Shown: piece after piece, positions 1 through 9,108 of the stretch
How the letters are laid out: the number at the start of each line of letters is the position of its first letter
Numbering within the stretch: position 1 is the stretch's first letter
Origin: Candidatus Latescibacterota bacterium
Lineage (GTDB): Bacteria > Latescibacterota > UBA2968
Assembly (NCBI GenBank): GCA_022821275.1
Contig: JAJEDY010000088.1
Location: 1-34,550, forward strand
Length of the DNA stretch: 34,550 bases
Reading direction: 5' to 3'
The notes under the pieces: generated by a model
What the model saw: the letters and a program-made list of their open reading frames with translations, nothing else
Told to the model about the DNA's origin: nothing
Database searches by the model: none
Program-made: the position numbers and the translations under genes

Positions 1-277
1 CTTTGAACACAACCATGGCAATTGTAATCGCACCAACAGCCACTTTATCGGCCAGAGGATCGAGAATCTTCCCCCACTGTGAAATTTCGCCCCACCTGCG
101 CGCGAGCCAGCCATCTATCCAATCGCTGACAATCATCACAGCCACCACACCAAACGCCTCCCATACGTAATCCGCCCCCAATGCAATAAGCCACACGGCG
201 GGCAGGATCAGCACCACGCGCAACAAACTAACGGCATTTGACAGCGTCAAGAAACGACCGCGTTCAGAACTTTCCAT
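1..277 (-). CDS. CDP-alcohol phosphatidyltransferase, PgsA-like (partial)
   Basis: Only the N-terminal 92 codons lie in the window; the gene runs off the left edge. The translation starts MESSERGRFLTLSNAVSLLR and contains a complete CDP-alcohol phosphatidyltransferase signature, seen as SDWIDGWLARRWGE followed by WGKILDPLADK, which matches D-x2-D-G-x2-A-R-x8-G-x3-D-x3-D with all four acidic residues present. In this family these residues bind metal and the CDP-alcohol in the cytoplasmic membrane. The N-terminal LSNAVSLLR and the motif context fit CDP-diacylglycerol-glycerol-3-phosphate phosphatidyltransferase (phospholipid synthesis), but substrate cannot be fixed from this fragment. The ATG at 277 follows a GAGGT about 10 nt upstream, and the gap to the preceding TauE gene is only 12 bp, so it is probably co-transcribed with it. 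Confidence 0.85.
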   Translation of the reverse strand, partial: MESSERGRFLTLSNAVSLLRVVLILPAVWLIALGADYVWEAFGVVAVMIVSDWIDGWLARRWGEISQWGKILDPLADKVAVGAITIAMVVFK

Positions 278-289
278 ACAATAAATACC

Positions 290-1072
290 TCACGACAACA
301 TCAATTTCAGACCAATTCCCAGCACCAGCACCAGCACACTGCGGTTAAACCACACAGGAGACAACCGTCGGTTCAAAAACAAACCGACCGCAGCCCCCAG
401 GAACAAAGCCGGTAACATCCACACATCCATAACCAAACTCTGGAAATTAATCAATCCCAAAAAAACATAAGGCGTCAACTTCAAAAGATTCAAAACAATA
501 CCAAAAATCCACGCCGTTCCCACAAACGTGCGCCCGACCAGGCCCTGCGGCAATAAATACAACATCAAAATCACGCCTCCCGCAGAAACCAGTGTGGAAA
601 CCACCCCCAGAGTCACGCCAACGCCAAAACGCATCCACGGTCCCGGTGGTTTCACATTGACCAGCACCCGATCTTTCATAGCCTGGAGCACTGCAAAAAC
701 GCACGCCAGAGCGCCTAACATGCGCCGAAACCAGACCTCTGGCACAATATCTAAAATACCTGCACCAATCAAAATACCCAGCACCATGCCGGGCATCAAC
801 GCCTTGACATGATCGCTAACCCAATGCCCCCAATAGTATCTCGCACTGATCACATCGGTTGCCAGAGAAAGTGGCAAAACAAGCCCCAGTGCGGACTTTG
901 CGGGCACTGCGAGCGCGAGAACCGGCACAGCCACCACACCAATGCCACCGCCAAATCCCGCGCGCATCACGCCAATCAAAAAACCGCCAACCCCCAACAC
1001 GACAAAATCAATTATATCCAAAAAATCCACCCCATCAAAAGGCGTGAAACGCAAGACGCGAGACAACCACAC
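290..1072 (-). CDS. TauE/SafE-family membrane permease
   Basis: The 260-residue protein is strongly hydrophobic with about eight membrane segments. Its N-terminal glycine-rich stretch (GVGGFLIGVMRAGFGGGIG, then VPVLAL) and the similar second-half stretch (VVSTLVSAGGVILMLYLLP) form the two-repeat pattern typical of TauE/SafE (DUF81) anion permeases, whose members export or import sulfite, sulfoacetate and related organosulfur anions. Length fits the family. The substrate is unknown. The start is uncertain: GTG at 1072 has a GAGGG six bases upstream, but that GAGGG lies inside a repetitive CTGG(A/G)G stretch, and a GTG about 42 bp further in is also possible. It is followed after 12 bp by the phosphatidyltransferase and preceded by a 47-bp gap filled with repeats. 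Confidence 0.8.
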   Translation of the reverse strand: MWLSRVLRFTPFDGVDFLDIIDFVVLGVGGFLIGVMRAGFGGGIGVVAVPVLALAVPAKSALGLVLPLSLATDVISARYYWGHWVSDHVKALMPGMVLGILIGAGILDIVPEVWFRRMLGALACVFAVLQAMKDRVLVNVKPPGPWMRFGVGVTLGVVSTLVSAGGVILMLYLLPQGLVGRTFVGTAWIFGIVLNLLKLTPYVFLGLINFQSLVMDVWMLPALFLGAAVGLFLNRRLSPVWFNRSVLVLVLGIGLKLMLS

Positions 1073-1074
1073 AA

Positions 1075-1101
1075 CCAGCCCTCAGTCTCCAGCCCCCAGC
1101 C
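1075..1101. repeat. Degenerate CTGGGGGCTGGAGACTGAGGGCTGG-type repeat
   Basis: Read on the minus strand the stretch is a chain of near-identical 7-mers (GGCTGGG, GGCTGGA, GACTGAG, GGCTGG). It fills most of the gap between the UnbU-like gene and the TauE gene and directly abuts the ACAGATGAAC-type repeat. No coding role is seen, although it supplies the apparent Shine-Dalgarno of the TauE gene. Confidence 0.5.
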
Positions 1102-1110
1102 TCTCTCCTT

Positions 1111-1150
1111 TATCTGTGTCTATCCGTGTTCATCTGTGGTTGCTTTTGCC
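1111..1150 (-). repeat. ACAGATGAAC-type repeat, copy 1 (encodes a C-terminus)
   Basis: On the minus strand this 40-bp element reads GGCAAAAGCAACCACAGATG followed by AACACGGATAGACACAGATA. It is identical at 36 of 40 positions to the element at 15131-15170. It contains the last codons (KATTDEHG) and the TAG stop of the UnbU-like gene. The core is a roughly 10-bp repeating unit, AGATGAACRC. Confidence 0.8.
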
Positions 1151-1938
1151 TTTCGCCATATCTCAAACGCATTCGCCGCAGGTCCCACTATAAACAGCGC
1201 GTAGAACGGCGCGTAAATCGCTTCATTCAAGCGCAAAATCATCTCGACAAAAGCCACCAGAAACGCGACAAAACACTGCCCCTTTCGCGTCAACACAGTC
1301 GTTTTGGGATCTGTAATCATAAAAAAAATAAACAACTGATACATCGGTCCTGTAATCGGCGCAATACTCGTCAAATACGCCTGCCCGGTAAACGCGCAGC
1401 GAATAAGTGCAAAAGCCAAAAACGAAATAACATATACCGCGCAGATATGAAACCGTCGCAATCGCCAGAGTGCAGCACTCCCCAGAACCCAGATAATTAC
1501 CATTACCGACAGCGTATTGCCCCACTGGATGCTCAACCCCGCCACCACTTCAGGAGCGAGAAACAGCATAATACTCACTCCAAAATTGGACGGATTCCAC
1601 AAATGTCTGCCGCGCCATCGCAACACATACTTAGATGCAATAGACAACACACTACACAACGCATAAGGCCAAAACAGAGGCGAGCGGATCAAAATGCCCA
1701 CGCTAATCCCGGTGATATACGCGCTGATCAGCCCTGGCCACACACCCCACGTCAACCGCCCCAGTGCAAATTCCGTCAGCACGCTACTCAGGATAGCTGT
1801 CAGCGTCTGCCCCAGACTCTCCAAAAAGCCAAATGTTACCTGCCCCCCAATCAGAATGCACGTAATCAATGCCGGAGACAGATAGCGGCTTTGTAACCCC
1901 GTCCAGACCGACTTCCAGAATCCACTCGCACGATCCAT
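1120..1938 (-). CDS. RnfD/NqrB-like membrane protein, UnbU type
   Basis: The 272-residue polytopic protein shows hallmarks of the NqrB/RnfD family: SKYVLRWRGRHLWNPSNFG near residue 105 and APITGPMYQLFIFFMITDPK near 200. RnfD and NqrB are integral subunits of ion-translocating oxidoreductases that carry covalent FMN on a threonine in an S-G-A-T motif. I cannot find an SGAT-like motif here, so covalent FMN is unlikely. No other rnf or nqr genes are present. Stand-alone homologues are called UnbU in enediyne clusters and are found next to ASPIC/UnbV proteins. Here the gene starts one base after the stop of an UnbV-type gene, which supports that assignment and implies translational coupling. The last residues (KAKATTDEHG) come from a repeat element rather than from the family domain. 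Confidence 0.7.
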   Translation of the reverse strand: MDRASGFWKSVWTGLQSRYLSPALITCILIGGQVTFGFLESLGQTLTAILSSVLTEFALGRLTWGVWPGLISAYITGISVGILIRSPLFWPYALCSVLSIASKYVLRWRGRHLWNPSNFGVSIMLFLAPEVVAGLSIQWGNTLSVMVIIWVLGSAALWRLRRFHICAVYVISFLAFALIRCAFTGQAYLTSIAPITGPMYQLFIFFMITDPKTTVLTRKGQCFVAFLVAFVEMILRLNEAIYAPFYALFIVGPAANAFEIWRKAKATTDEHG

Positions 1939-1939
1939 T

Positions 1940-3736
1940 TCAATTCTCTAAAATCCGATGCACCCGCCGCACATCGGGCGTGTAAAACATCTGCATATGT
2001 CCCGACGGCCAGCGTATTGCAACGCTATCAACCGCCGCGCCCTCACCTAAACCAAAATGCAGCGGGCGTTGATTCTGCGCGGCATAGCCGCTACCGCCCA
2101 GCACCTCCTGCACCTGTACCTCGCCATTCCAAAACACCTGCACCCGCGCCCCAATCGCACTGCGATTGCTCTGCTGTCCAAATAGATCGAACCCAATCCA
2201 GTTTGCCTCTGCCCGAACCGTGTTGCGGTATAAAAGAAGCGGTCCCCGCTGATTGGCCACCACCACGTCCAGCACCCCCCGATTCCACAAATCTACCAGC
2301 GCCACAGCCCGCCCGTCGAATCGGTCCTGCACACCCACCGCCTGTGCCACCTCGACAAATTGGCCCGCCCCGTCGTTCACCCAAACGCGCTTGGTCTGGC
2401 GACCAGCCAGACTTCTGCCCCGCATCGGAGGCCAATTTTTTGCATCTGAAATAATCGCGCTATGCCCGCCCGCCACCTGAGAAAAATCGTACCAGTAATT
2501 CCCACTTCCGTCTGCCGAAACATATCCATTGGTCAAAACGATATCCAGCGCCCCATCGTTGTTCAAATCTCCAAACTGCGCGCCAAAACTCCACCCCCCC
2601 AGATCCACGCCCATCGCCCCGGCCAGATTTTCAAACCGCAAGGTCTCGTCTCCCATGGGCACCCACAAATTATTCCCCTGAATGAGAACACCCGCCTGAG
2701 AAATATTGGTCTCGTAAATTGCCAGATCTCCTCGATTCAGCACATCGCCAAATGCGGCATTCATACCGCTCTTAGGCTGGCGCCCCACCCCGGCTTGTTC
2801 TCCCATCTCGACAAACCGCTTTCCGCCTTCGTTCACATACAATTCGGAAATCCCGTAATCATTGGACAAAAACAGATCGGGAAATCCAGAGCCGTTCAAA
2901 TCCGCCGCACCCACCGCCAGTGTCCACCTTCTGCTCGCGATCCCGACCTGTACAGTCACATCTTCAAATGTCCCATCGCCCGAGTTCCTCAGCAAATACT
3001 TTCGCCCTCCATTATTCGCATATTCAAAACTCTCCGGCATCATCCGCGTAGTCTCCAAATCCCACAAATTCAGGGACTCGGGCCAGTAACCCGCCACAAA
3101 AATATCCAGATAACCATCGCAATCGTAATCTACCCAAATTGCACTCCCGGCATTGATCCACCCGGGCAAACCCGCTGTTTCAGTCACGCGCTCAAACGCC
3201 TTACCATCCAGATTGCGAAACAACTCGGGACGGCCCCATTTATACAAAAACAAATCTTCGAACCCATCGTTGTCGTAATCCCCCCACACAGACCCCATAC
3301 TCACACCCCCCCTATTCACATCTGCCACGCCCAAATCGCTCGCTACATCGCGGAAACCCGTACCCTCTATATTGCGATACAACCGATTCAAACTCCCCCT
3401 GCGACTACTGGCCACATACAAATCCTGCCAACCATCCCGGTCGTAATCCACAACCGATACCGCCGCGCCCATCGAAGCAATAATCGGCATAATATGATCC
3501 AGCTTTGCATCCAGCACAGGCGCTTCATGTACAAAATCGATTCCCACTTGCTTCCCAACTTCCTTCAGGTAAAATCCATATCGCTCAGAACCTGTACCAC
3601 TCACTTTCTCCTCTTGCTCACCACCCCACTTCATCGCGCCCAGTGCCACCAGCAACAGACCAAAAAACACCACCACCAGAATCCGTACGACGCGATTGGG
3701 CCGTCTCTCCTCTATCCCGCTGTCTTCCCGATTCAT
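1940..3736 (-). CDS. CRTAC1-family FG-GAP protein with ASPIC/UnbV domain, membrane-anchored
   Basis: The 598-residue protein has a basic N-terminus and one hydrophobic segment (RILVVVFFGLLLVALGAM, about residues 18-35), so it is probably anchored with its body outside the cytoplasm. The body carries FG-GAP/VCBS calcium-loop motifs: DYDRDGWQDLY, DYDNDGFEDLF, DYDCDGYLDIF, DLNGSGFPDLF, DLNNDGALDIV and the degenerate DLWNRGVLDVV, consistent with a seven-bladed propeller. The C-terminal 75 residues (SAIGARVQV, LHFGLGEGAAVDSVAIRWPSG) are the ASPIC/UnbV domain. The family is linked to extracellular matrix-like and enediyne-cluster proteins, but its biochemical role is unknown. The ATG overlaps the stop of the upstream TPR-CRTAC1 gene by 4 bp (ATGA), and the UnbU-like gene follows after 1 bp. 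Confidence 0.88.
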   Translation of the reverse strand: MNREDSGIEERRPNRVVRILVVVFFGLLLVALGAMKWGGEQEEKVSGTGSERYGFYLKEVGKQVGIDFVHEAPVLDAKLDHIMPIIASMGAAVSVVDYDRDGWQDLYVASSRRGSLNRLYRNIEGTGFRDVASDLGVADVNRGGVSMGSVWGDYDNDGFEDLFLYKWGRPELFRNLDGKAFERVTETAGLPGWINAGSAIWVDYDCDGYLDIFVAGYWPESLNLWDLETTRMMPESFEYANNGGRKYLLRNSGDGTFEDVTVQVGIASRRWTLAVGAADLNGSGFPDLFLSNDYGISELYVNEGGKRFVEMGEQAGVGRQPKSGMNAAFGDVLNRGDLAIYETNISQAGVLIQGNNLWVPMGDETLRFENLAGAMGVDLGGWSFGAQFGDLNNDGALDIVLTNGYVSADGSGNYWYDFSQVAGGHSAIISDAKNWPPMRGRSLAGRQTKRVWVNDGAGQFVEVAQAVGVQDRFDGRAVALVDLWNRGVLDVVVANQRGPLLLYRNTVRAEANWIGFDLFGQQSNRSAIGARVQVFWNGEVQVQEVLGGSGYAAQNQRPLHFGLGEGAAVDSVAIRWPSGHMQMFYTPDVRRVHRILEN

Positions 3737-6700
3737 GGCCTGTCATTCCTCAGCGCACGATCAAACCAATCGGGCGTCACATACCGCGTGTGAAACCGCT
3801 GCCAGTCCTCTGCATTGCGCTTAAACACCGGATCATCTTCAAGTGTTTCAGGTGCGCGATCATAAGACAAAACCCCATGTGCCGGCAAGGGCAACACCGT
3901 CGTTGAAAAAGCCGTATTATAATCGCCATCCTTAACCCATCCGTCGCCTTTTAAGACAAAATCTCGCACCTGATCCCCAGGATTGGGCAAAGCCGTAAAC
4001 AGCAATTGGATTTCATCTCCCGCATTCACAATCGCATATCGGTCATCGACCTGTGCCAGCAATGGCTCTACATCTCCATATCGCGTGTAATACCCCACGA
4101 GATCTCGCCACAGTTGCGAAGTTCCACTAAGCACGTCATAATCCGGCACCTCGGGCGAACTCACATCTGCCGTCACCTGGGAAAACCCGCGATAACGCAA
4201 CTGCGCGCGCGCCAAAGGCACAGACTGAATCGTCATCACACTGTCTTCCAGCGGCACGGCCCACGCCAAACGATCCCAATAAATCTCCAAATTGGTCTGC
4301 AATCTAAATTTTCGGGGAATATCTCGCGGAAAAACACCACTCAGATCGATCAACACCGTCTTCCGCTTTCCGGCAGGAAAACCCAGATCGGGATACACGA
4401 CGCGCCAATCAGTCCCATCAAATACATGCAGTGAAAGTCCCTGGGGCGGCGGATGGCTACCCTGTCCCAGAGCCACATTGATCGAACTATCCGTCGGGTA
4501 AATCCATCCCTGACCGACCAGCCACAGAGGTCCTTCTCTGGGCACCTCGTCTCCCACCACCACCTCCACATAGTGCTCTCGCGTCACCCCTTGATACATA
4601 CCCCGCCCAAAAGTATCCACATACTGTCCATCCCGCACCCGCACCCTATCGGTCATATCGCGCCCTCGATCATCTTTCACAATGACAAATGAGCGGGGCT
4701 GCGTAGTCGCGTAAATCTCAAGTGATGGCGCAACCCTGGCAAACCGCTCATCTACAAAAATCGACGTCCCTTCGGGATGATCAACTGCAACGAGAGACAC
4801 CCAATCGACAAAATGCGTCTCCCAAAGCTCGCCCGTGATCCGTATATCGTACACTCCATTTTGTGCAGCCAACTGATCGCCTCTGATCTTCACCCAATCT
4901 TCCGTCTGAGCAATACCCGCAACCACCTGGGCATTGATCCGCATCCCCAGAGGCGACCGCCACAAAAAATCCGTTACAAACCCCATCTCCGACCCATTGT
5001 GCGCAAAAACCCAGGGACACGACCCTTTCAACCGCTGTACGGCACGCACCACCTGATCCACCTCCAGATCAAATTCCACCTGAGGCATCCCATTGGGCCA
5101 CACAATCCGCACGAGATCTGCCCCCGTATAAGTCCCCAACCCAAAATGCACCACAGGATCCGTCACCACTTGCTTCTGGTAAAACGCACCAGAACGCAAC
5201 TCCACTTCAGCACCCAAACCCAGGGCATTGATCCGCCCATCACCCAGCGCCTTTCCGCCCAGGGGACGAATCGCCTGCCAGTGATACGCCAAATTGCCCC
5301 GATTCACCAGTTGCAACGCCTCGCCTGTATCCGAAACACCCAGCAAATCGAGCCGACCATCGCCCGTCAAATCCGCCACACCAGACGCGTTCACTTGCAG
5401 GTCCAGAGCATGATAAGTCGCCTCCGACGCCAGATAGGCGCGTTTGCCAAACACCAGATCCAGCGCACCATTATTATCCAGATCTGCTATGAAAAGCGGA
5501 ACGGGACCAGCGGTTGCATCCCCCTGAATCAGCGTGCGTATCTCCCCTTGCGACACAGCGATCACAGCGCCATCTCGATCTACAACCACCCGCTCTAAGC
5601 GCCCGTCTTGATCCAGGTCTCCCGCACTCAGAGCAACCCCATTCACCGCCTTTTTTGATCCCGGTGTAAAGACACCCGCTCGCTCGTTGATCGCCTCAAT
5701 CAATTGCCCTTCCCGATCCAGCATCGCCGCATCGGGATCGCCATCTCCATCGCAATCTACCCACGCAAAGCCCCTCAATCCATCTACATTGCCGAAAGGT
5801 TCTCGCGCCACAAACGAACCATCGCCATTGTTTTGCAACACGAGAGGTGGTCCATCAAAACGTCCCAACACAAAATCGACATCCCCATCCATCTCTACAT
5901 CCGCCCCCCACACGCCGGAATATGCAATCTCTTCTTCGTCCAACCCGATTGAATCCGTCACATCCTCAACCCCGCCATCTCCAGTACCCCGGAACAATCG
6001 AAACCCCTCTGCCCCCACCAGCGCCAGATCTAACGAAAAATCGTTATTCCAATCAACTGTCAGCATCCCATTCATTCTCGACACATCCGAGAAATCGAGC
6101 GCAATCCCCTCCGTTCCCCGCACTTGAGAAGCACTTGCCGCAACCACCTTTACTTCTTCTTTCGACCAGAAAGGCTTGAGTACCTGCCAATCACTGCCTT
6201 CCAAACCCGCAACGGATTCGGATTCAAAATACATGTTCAAATCCGCAGGCGATGAGAGAGCACGGGGCGTATTGAGCTTCAAAAACTCAACCACGGGATC
6301 TCCCAGGCGTTCAGCTGGCACAATCAGCGCATCCAGAGCGCGTCGATACATCGGATCGCGCAACAACACATTGTGCAAAAACATCGCTTGCAAAGTTCTC
6401 CCCCCCTCCACCTCGCCTTGCAACCGGCGCAACTGTACCTGCGCCGCATCCGGCCAGCCGTCTGCCCACGCGCCCAACTTCTCCACCGATGCGCGCAGAG
6501 CCTCTTCATCATTCCGTTTACCCGCCTGCCTCGCCCGCTCAACCCACAGCGCAGGATTGTCCGGCACCCGTTTGATCAGGGCTTCCAACTGTGCCCAGAC
6601 CTCCTGTTCGCTACCTGCTCCTCCACGCCGCTCAACCTCCTTCATCAGCGCGTACTGTGCTTTCACAAGCCCTTGTTGCGCCGCGGCCTCAAAAAACGCG

Positions 6701-7053
6701 ATAGCAGCATCGGATTGTCCTCTACTGCGCTCGACCAATCCCTGTAACATCGCGATATCACCGCTCTCGGGCATCAGTGAACGCGCTGTCTTCAGATCTT
6801 CTGCAGCCCCGTCGTAATCCCCGCGCCGCAACCGCAACACCCCGCGATTTGCCCACGCAGCAGGCTCATCGGGTTCCATTGTGAGCGCACGGCCCAAACT
6901 GGCATCTGCCCGGTCAAAAGCACCCACCTCCAGCGCGAACACACCCGTATAAAATGCAGAGACATAATCCGCAGATGGCGTAGCCACCTTTTCCTCTCCG
7001 CATCCAAAACCCAACACCACCAACAACCCGATCATGCCGCGAATATCAAGCAT
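3733..7053 (-). CDS. TPR / FG-GAP / ASPIC-UnbV lipoprotein with long C-terminal domain
   Basis: From the ATG at 7053 the protein has 1,106 residues. This start is preferred to the in-frame ATG at 7104 because AAGGAG lies five bases upstream of it and it yields a lipoprotein signal (MLDIRGMIGLLVVLGFGC, lipobox LGFGC). Residues about 25-150 are TPR repeats (FDRADASLGRALTMEPDEPA, DYDGAAEDLKTARSLMPES). Residues about 330-600 hold FG-GAP blades (DWNNDFSLDLALV, DVEMDGDVDFVLG, DCDGDGDPDAAML, DLDQDGRLERVVV, DLDNNGALDLVFG, DLTGDGRLDLLGV). An ASPIC/UnbV segment follows (LGAEVELRSG, VHFGLGTYTGADLVRIVWPN). The last ~430 residues, opening with GSCPWVFAHNGSEMGFVTDF, match no domain I can name. The start overlaps the preceding gene by 8 bp and the stop overlaps the next gene by 4 bp, so the three are co-translated from one mRNA. 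Confidence 0.88.
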   Translation of the reverse strand: MLDIRGMIGLLVVLGFGCGEEKVATPSADYVSAFYTGVFALEVGAFDRADASLGRALTMEPDEPAAWANRGVLRLRRGDYDGAAEDLKTARSLMPESGDIAMLQGLVERSRGQSDAAIAFFEAAAQQGLVKAQYALMKEVERRGGAGSEQEVWAQLEALIKRVPDNPALWVERARQAGKRNDEEALRASVEKLGAWADGWPDAAQVQLRRLQGEVEGGRTLQAMFLHNVLLRDPMYRRALDALIVPAERLGDPVVEFLKLNTPRALSSPADLNMYFESESVAGLEGSDWQVLKPFWSKEEVKVVAASASQVRGTEGIALDFSDVSRMNGMLTVDWNNDFSLDLALVGAEGFRLFRGTGDGGVEDVTDSIGLDEEEIAYSGVWGADVEMDGDVDFVLGRFDGPPLVLQNNGDGSFVAREPFGNVDGLRGFAWVDCDGDGDPDAAMLDREGQLIEAINERAGVFTPGSKKAVNGVALSAGDLDQDGRLERVVVDRDGAVIAVSQGEIRTLIQGDATAGPVPLFIADLDNNGALDLVFGKRAYLASEATYHALDLQVNASGVADLTGDGRLDLLGVSDTGEALQLVNRGNLAYHWQAIRPLGGKALGDGRINALGLGAEVELRSGAFYQKQVVTDPVVHFGLGTYTGADLVRIVWPNGMPQVEFDLEVDQVVRAVQRLKGSCPWVFAHNGSEMGFVTDFLWRSPLGMRINAQVVAGIAQTEDWVKIRGDQLAAQNGVYDIRITGELWETHFVDWVSLVAVDHPEGTSIFVDERFARVAPSLEIYATTQPRSFVIVKDDRGRDMTDRVRVRDGQYVDTFGRGMYQGVTREHYVEVVVGDEVPREGPLWLVGQGWIYPTDSSINVALGQGSHPPPQGLSLHVFDGTDWRVVYPDLGFPAGKRKTVLIDLSGVFPRDIPRKFRLQTNLEIYWDRLAWAVPLEDSVMTIQSVPLARAQLRYRGFSQVTADVSSPEVPDYDVLSGTSQLWRDLVGYYTRYGDVEPLLAQVDDRYAIVNAGDEIQLLFTALPNPGDQVRDFVLKGDGWVKDGDYNTAFSTTVLPLPAHGVLSYDRAPETLEDDPVFKRNAEDWQRFHTRYVTPDWFDRALRNDRP

Positions 7054-9034
7054 CGTGCTCCTTCCATCCCGGTATCGAAATATCCATCCGCCGCTCAGGC
7101 GCATAGATCCTATCGCCCTTATAAGGCGTGTCCTGCGTCAAAATATAAATTGCGCCCTCGTACACATACGTAATTTCATCCCTCGGATCTCCCACCACAT
7201 CTTCCACAACCCCACCCGACCAATCGAATGGCACCCCCTCGCACACGGGCTTGATCACCTTGCGACACGCCGCGTCGTAAAACCCGAATGATTCCGCGCT
7301 GGTGCTGACAAACAACAACTCGTGTCCATCGCCCACCCAGTTCACAGCAGGTCCCCCCTGGCTCGTGTTATCCGGCTCCATCCGGGACAGCGGATCTCCC
7401 TGCCCACTCACCAGATTCATAACCCCATAAGTTCCCCACCGATCGCCCATCCACATCTCCAACCCCGGCAAATCGGGTCTAAAATTCCCCGCGTAAATCC
7501 CCTGCACATGTCCATACCGGTGGTGCCGCAACAAAGTGCCATCCCGCGCATCCACCAGGAAAAATCCCGGATCGCTCCCCGCAATCCCGACCTCTGGCCC
7601 ATTGCTCTCATCCCCATCCAATTCCCCAAAAGAAGCGTGGTCAATATGCCCTGCACCGCCAGAATCCTCAATGTACTCCGCACCCTCCATTGTCCAGAGA
7701 TGATTGCCATCCCCATCGTAAAGATCGTAACCGGGCAAAATTTCGTCCCGCCCGTCGCCATCTACATCGTAAAACCAGATATACATTCCATACCACGCAT
7801 TGTGCGCATCCTGCCGCCAGCGCAGGTTCAAATTTTCGTCAAATGCCCAGATCGAATACCCGGTACCCGCGCCGTCGCCATCCCGCAAAATCAAATCCTG
7901 CGCCTTCTCCGTTTTCCTGATTTTACACGGCCAGATCACCCTGAGCGAATGCAAAACATCTCCCATGCTCGCATTCCGGTATCCTCGATACGGTCCCGTC
8001 CTCGGCAATTCTGTTTCTGCCGTCACCTCACCCGACTTTCCGCTCACCAGCTTTAACCGATCATCCTCAATACCGATAAAATCTTCCACCCCATCCCCAT
8101 CCAGATCGTGTACTACAGTTCGTTGCAGCCCTTTTGCAGCGGGAAAAGTCCGATCGTATTGCACTTCCCCGTCAAAATTCAAGCACGCGATGCGCACGCC
8201 TTCATCCGTCTCCTTCTGCAACACAATTTCCTTTTGCCCCGCCCCTCTAAAATCGCCGTATCGAACCTCGCACGGCCAGAACTCGCCGATATCAATCCGC
8301 TTCCACAGCACGGGCTTCGGATACTTCTCCGCCTCCTCTGCCACCTCCTTTTGGTATGTATCCAACCGACTCACATACGCGGCATTGGCAGATCCACTCG
8401 TCGTGACGCGGACTGCGCGCATGCGACTTCGCGTATTTGTACGCACGCCCACCTTCCCCGTTGGAAAGCGATCGTCATAAGCCACAAATGCCTGCTCGCC
8501 ATTCACATAACACGCAAACCGCTCGCCCTCACACACCACTTTCAGCGTGTAATACTGTCCCCTATCAAATCCATTGGGCAGATCCGCAAGCATCGTCCAC
8601 GCCTCGTCTTCTCTCCGATAGAGCACAAACCGATCAAATCCCTCCATACAAAAATAATAATACCGCCTCAAATCCTGATACCGCACCATAACCCCCGACC
8701 GGGCGACAATCGCATGGGGATCGTCATTGCCCGGCTGGGTATAGGCGTTCAACTGTCGCACCTGCGCTTCCACCGCGTAATCCCCCCACAGGGCTGCACC
8801 TGTCACCAGGCACCGGTCCGACTTGGCAGTGTGCTCCAACACCTCTGTGTCGCCATCTTTCACCACCCGATAGTTACTCAGCATATTCCACTTGGGGGGC
8901 GCGACCAGCGCATTTCCCCAGCCCTTGAAATATTGCTCCTCGATGCTCTGATCCGGTTCTGTCTTATCCAGCACCGTCCCCAGCGGACATCCCGCCAGGT
9001 CAATCTCCGCCAGCAATTGTTCATTGTTTGCCAT
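7046..9034 (-). CDS. LamG/DUF1080-like plus FG-GAP propeller protein without signal peptide
   Basis: The 662-residue protein starts MANNEQLLAEIDLAGCPLG after a clear GGAGGGAGTC and has no signal peptide or membrane segment. Residues about 30-215 resemble a concanavalin/LamG-type jelly roll as in 3-keto-disaccharide hydrolase (DUF1080) proteins: YAVEAQVR, ARSGVMVRYQDLRRYYYF, QYYTLKVVCEG, GKVGVRTNTRSRMRAVRV. From about 245 onwards it is a propeller resembling rhamnogalacturonan-lyase-type FG-GAP domains, with DLDGDGVEDFIGI, DVDGDGRDEILPG, YDLYDGDGNHLW and GELDGDESNGPEVG. The role could be carbohydrate binding or cleavage, but no catalytic residues are assignable. It is preceded by a DUF6785-type gene (74-bp gap) and overlaps the next gene by 8 bp. 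Its relative at 12062-13366 also lacks a signal peptide. Confidence 0.7.
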   Translation of the reverse strand: MANNEQLLAEIDLAGCPLGTVLDKTEPDQSIEEQYFKGWGNALVAPPKWNMLSNYRVVKDGDTEVLEHTAKSDRCLVTGAALWGDYAVEAQVRQLNAYTQPGNDDPHAIVARSGVMVRYQDLRRYYYFCMEGFDRFVLYRREDEAWTMLADLPNGFDRGQYYTLKVVCEGERFACYVNGEQAFVAYDDRFPTGKVGVRTNTRSRMRAVRVTTSGSANAAYVSRLDTYQKEVAEEAEKYPKPVLWKRIDIGEFWPCEVRYGDFRGAGQKEIVLQKETDEGVRIACLNFDGEVQYDRTFPAAKGLQRTVVHDLDGDGVEDFIGIEDDRLKLVSGKSGEVTAETELPRTGPYRGYRNASMGDVLHSLRVIWPCKIRKTEKAQDLILRDGDGAGTGYSIWAFDENLNLRWRQDAHNAWYGMYIWFYDVDGDGRDEILPGYDLYDGDGNHLWTMEGAEYIEDSGGAGHIDHASFGELDGDESNGPEVGIAGSDPGFFLVDARDGTLLRHHRYGHVQGIYAGNFRPDLPGLEMWMGDRWGTYGVMNLVSGQGDPLSRMEPDNTSQGGPAVNWVGDGHELLFVSTSAESFGFYDAACRKVIKPVCEGVPFDWSGGVVEDVVGDPRDEITYVYEGAIYILTQDTPYKGDRIYAPERRMDISIPGWKEHDA
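7058..7063 (-). promoter_or_regulatory. Shine-Dalgarno AAGGAG fixing the start at 7053
   Basis: AAGGAG on the minus strand lies five bases upstream of the ATG at 7053, inside the last codons of the preceding gene. It decides in favour of the shorter lipoprotein start over the in-frame ATG at 7104. Confidence 0.8.
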
Positions 9035-9108
9035 GACTCCCTCCGAGTTGAAAAAATGGAAACTACATCGACGCGATATCTCTTATCCTACCATCAGTAA
9101 ACCCGAAC

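Noticed and set aside
1120-1938. Part of a complete Rnf or Nqr complex
   Set aside because: No other rnf or nqr subunit gene lies nearby and no SGAT flavinylation motif was found.
2462-3793. Long plus-strand open frame of about 440 codons opposite the CRTAC1 gene
   Set aside because: Its His/Pro/Ile/Gln-rich translation is the mirror of FG-GAP codons and shows no domain, and it has no convincing ribosome-binding site.
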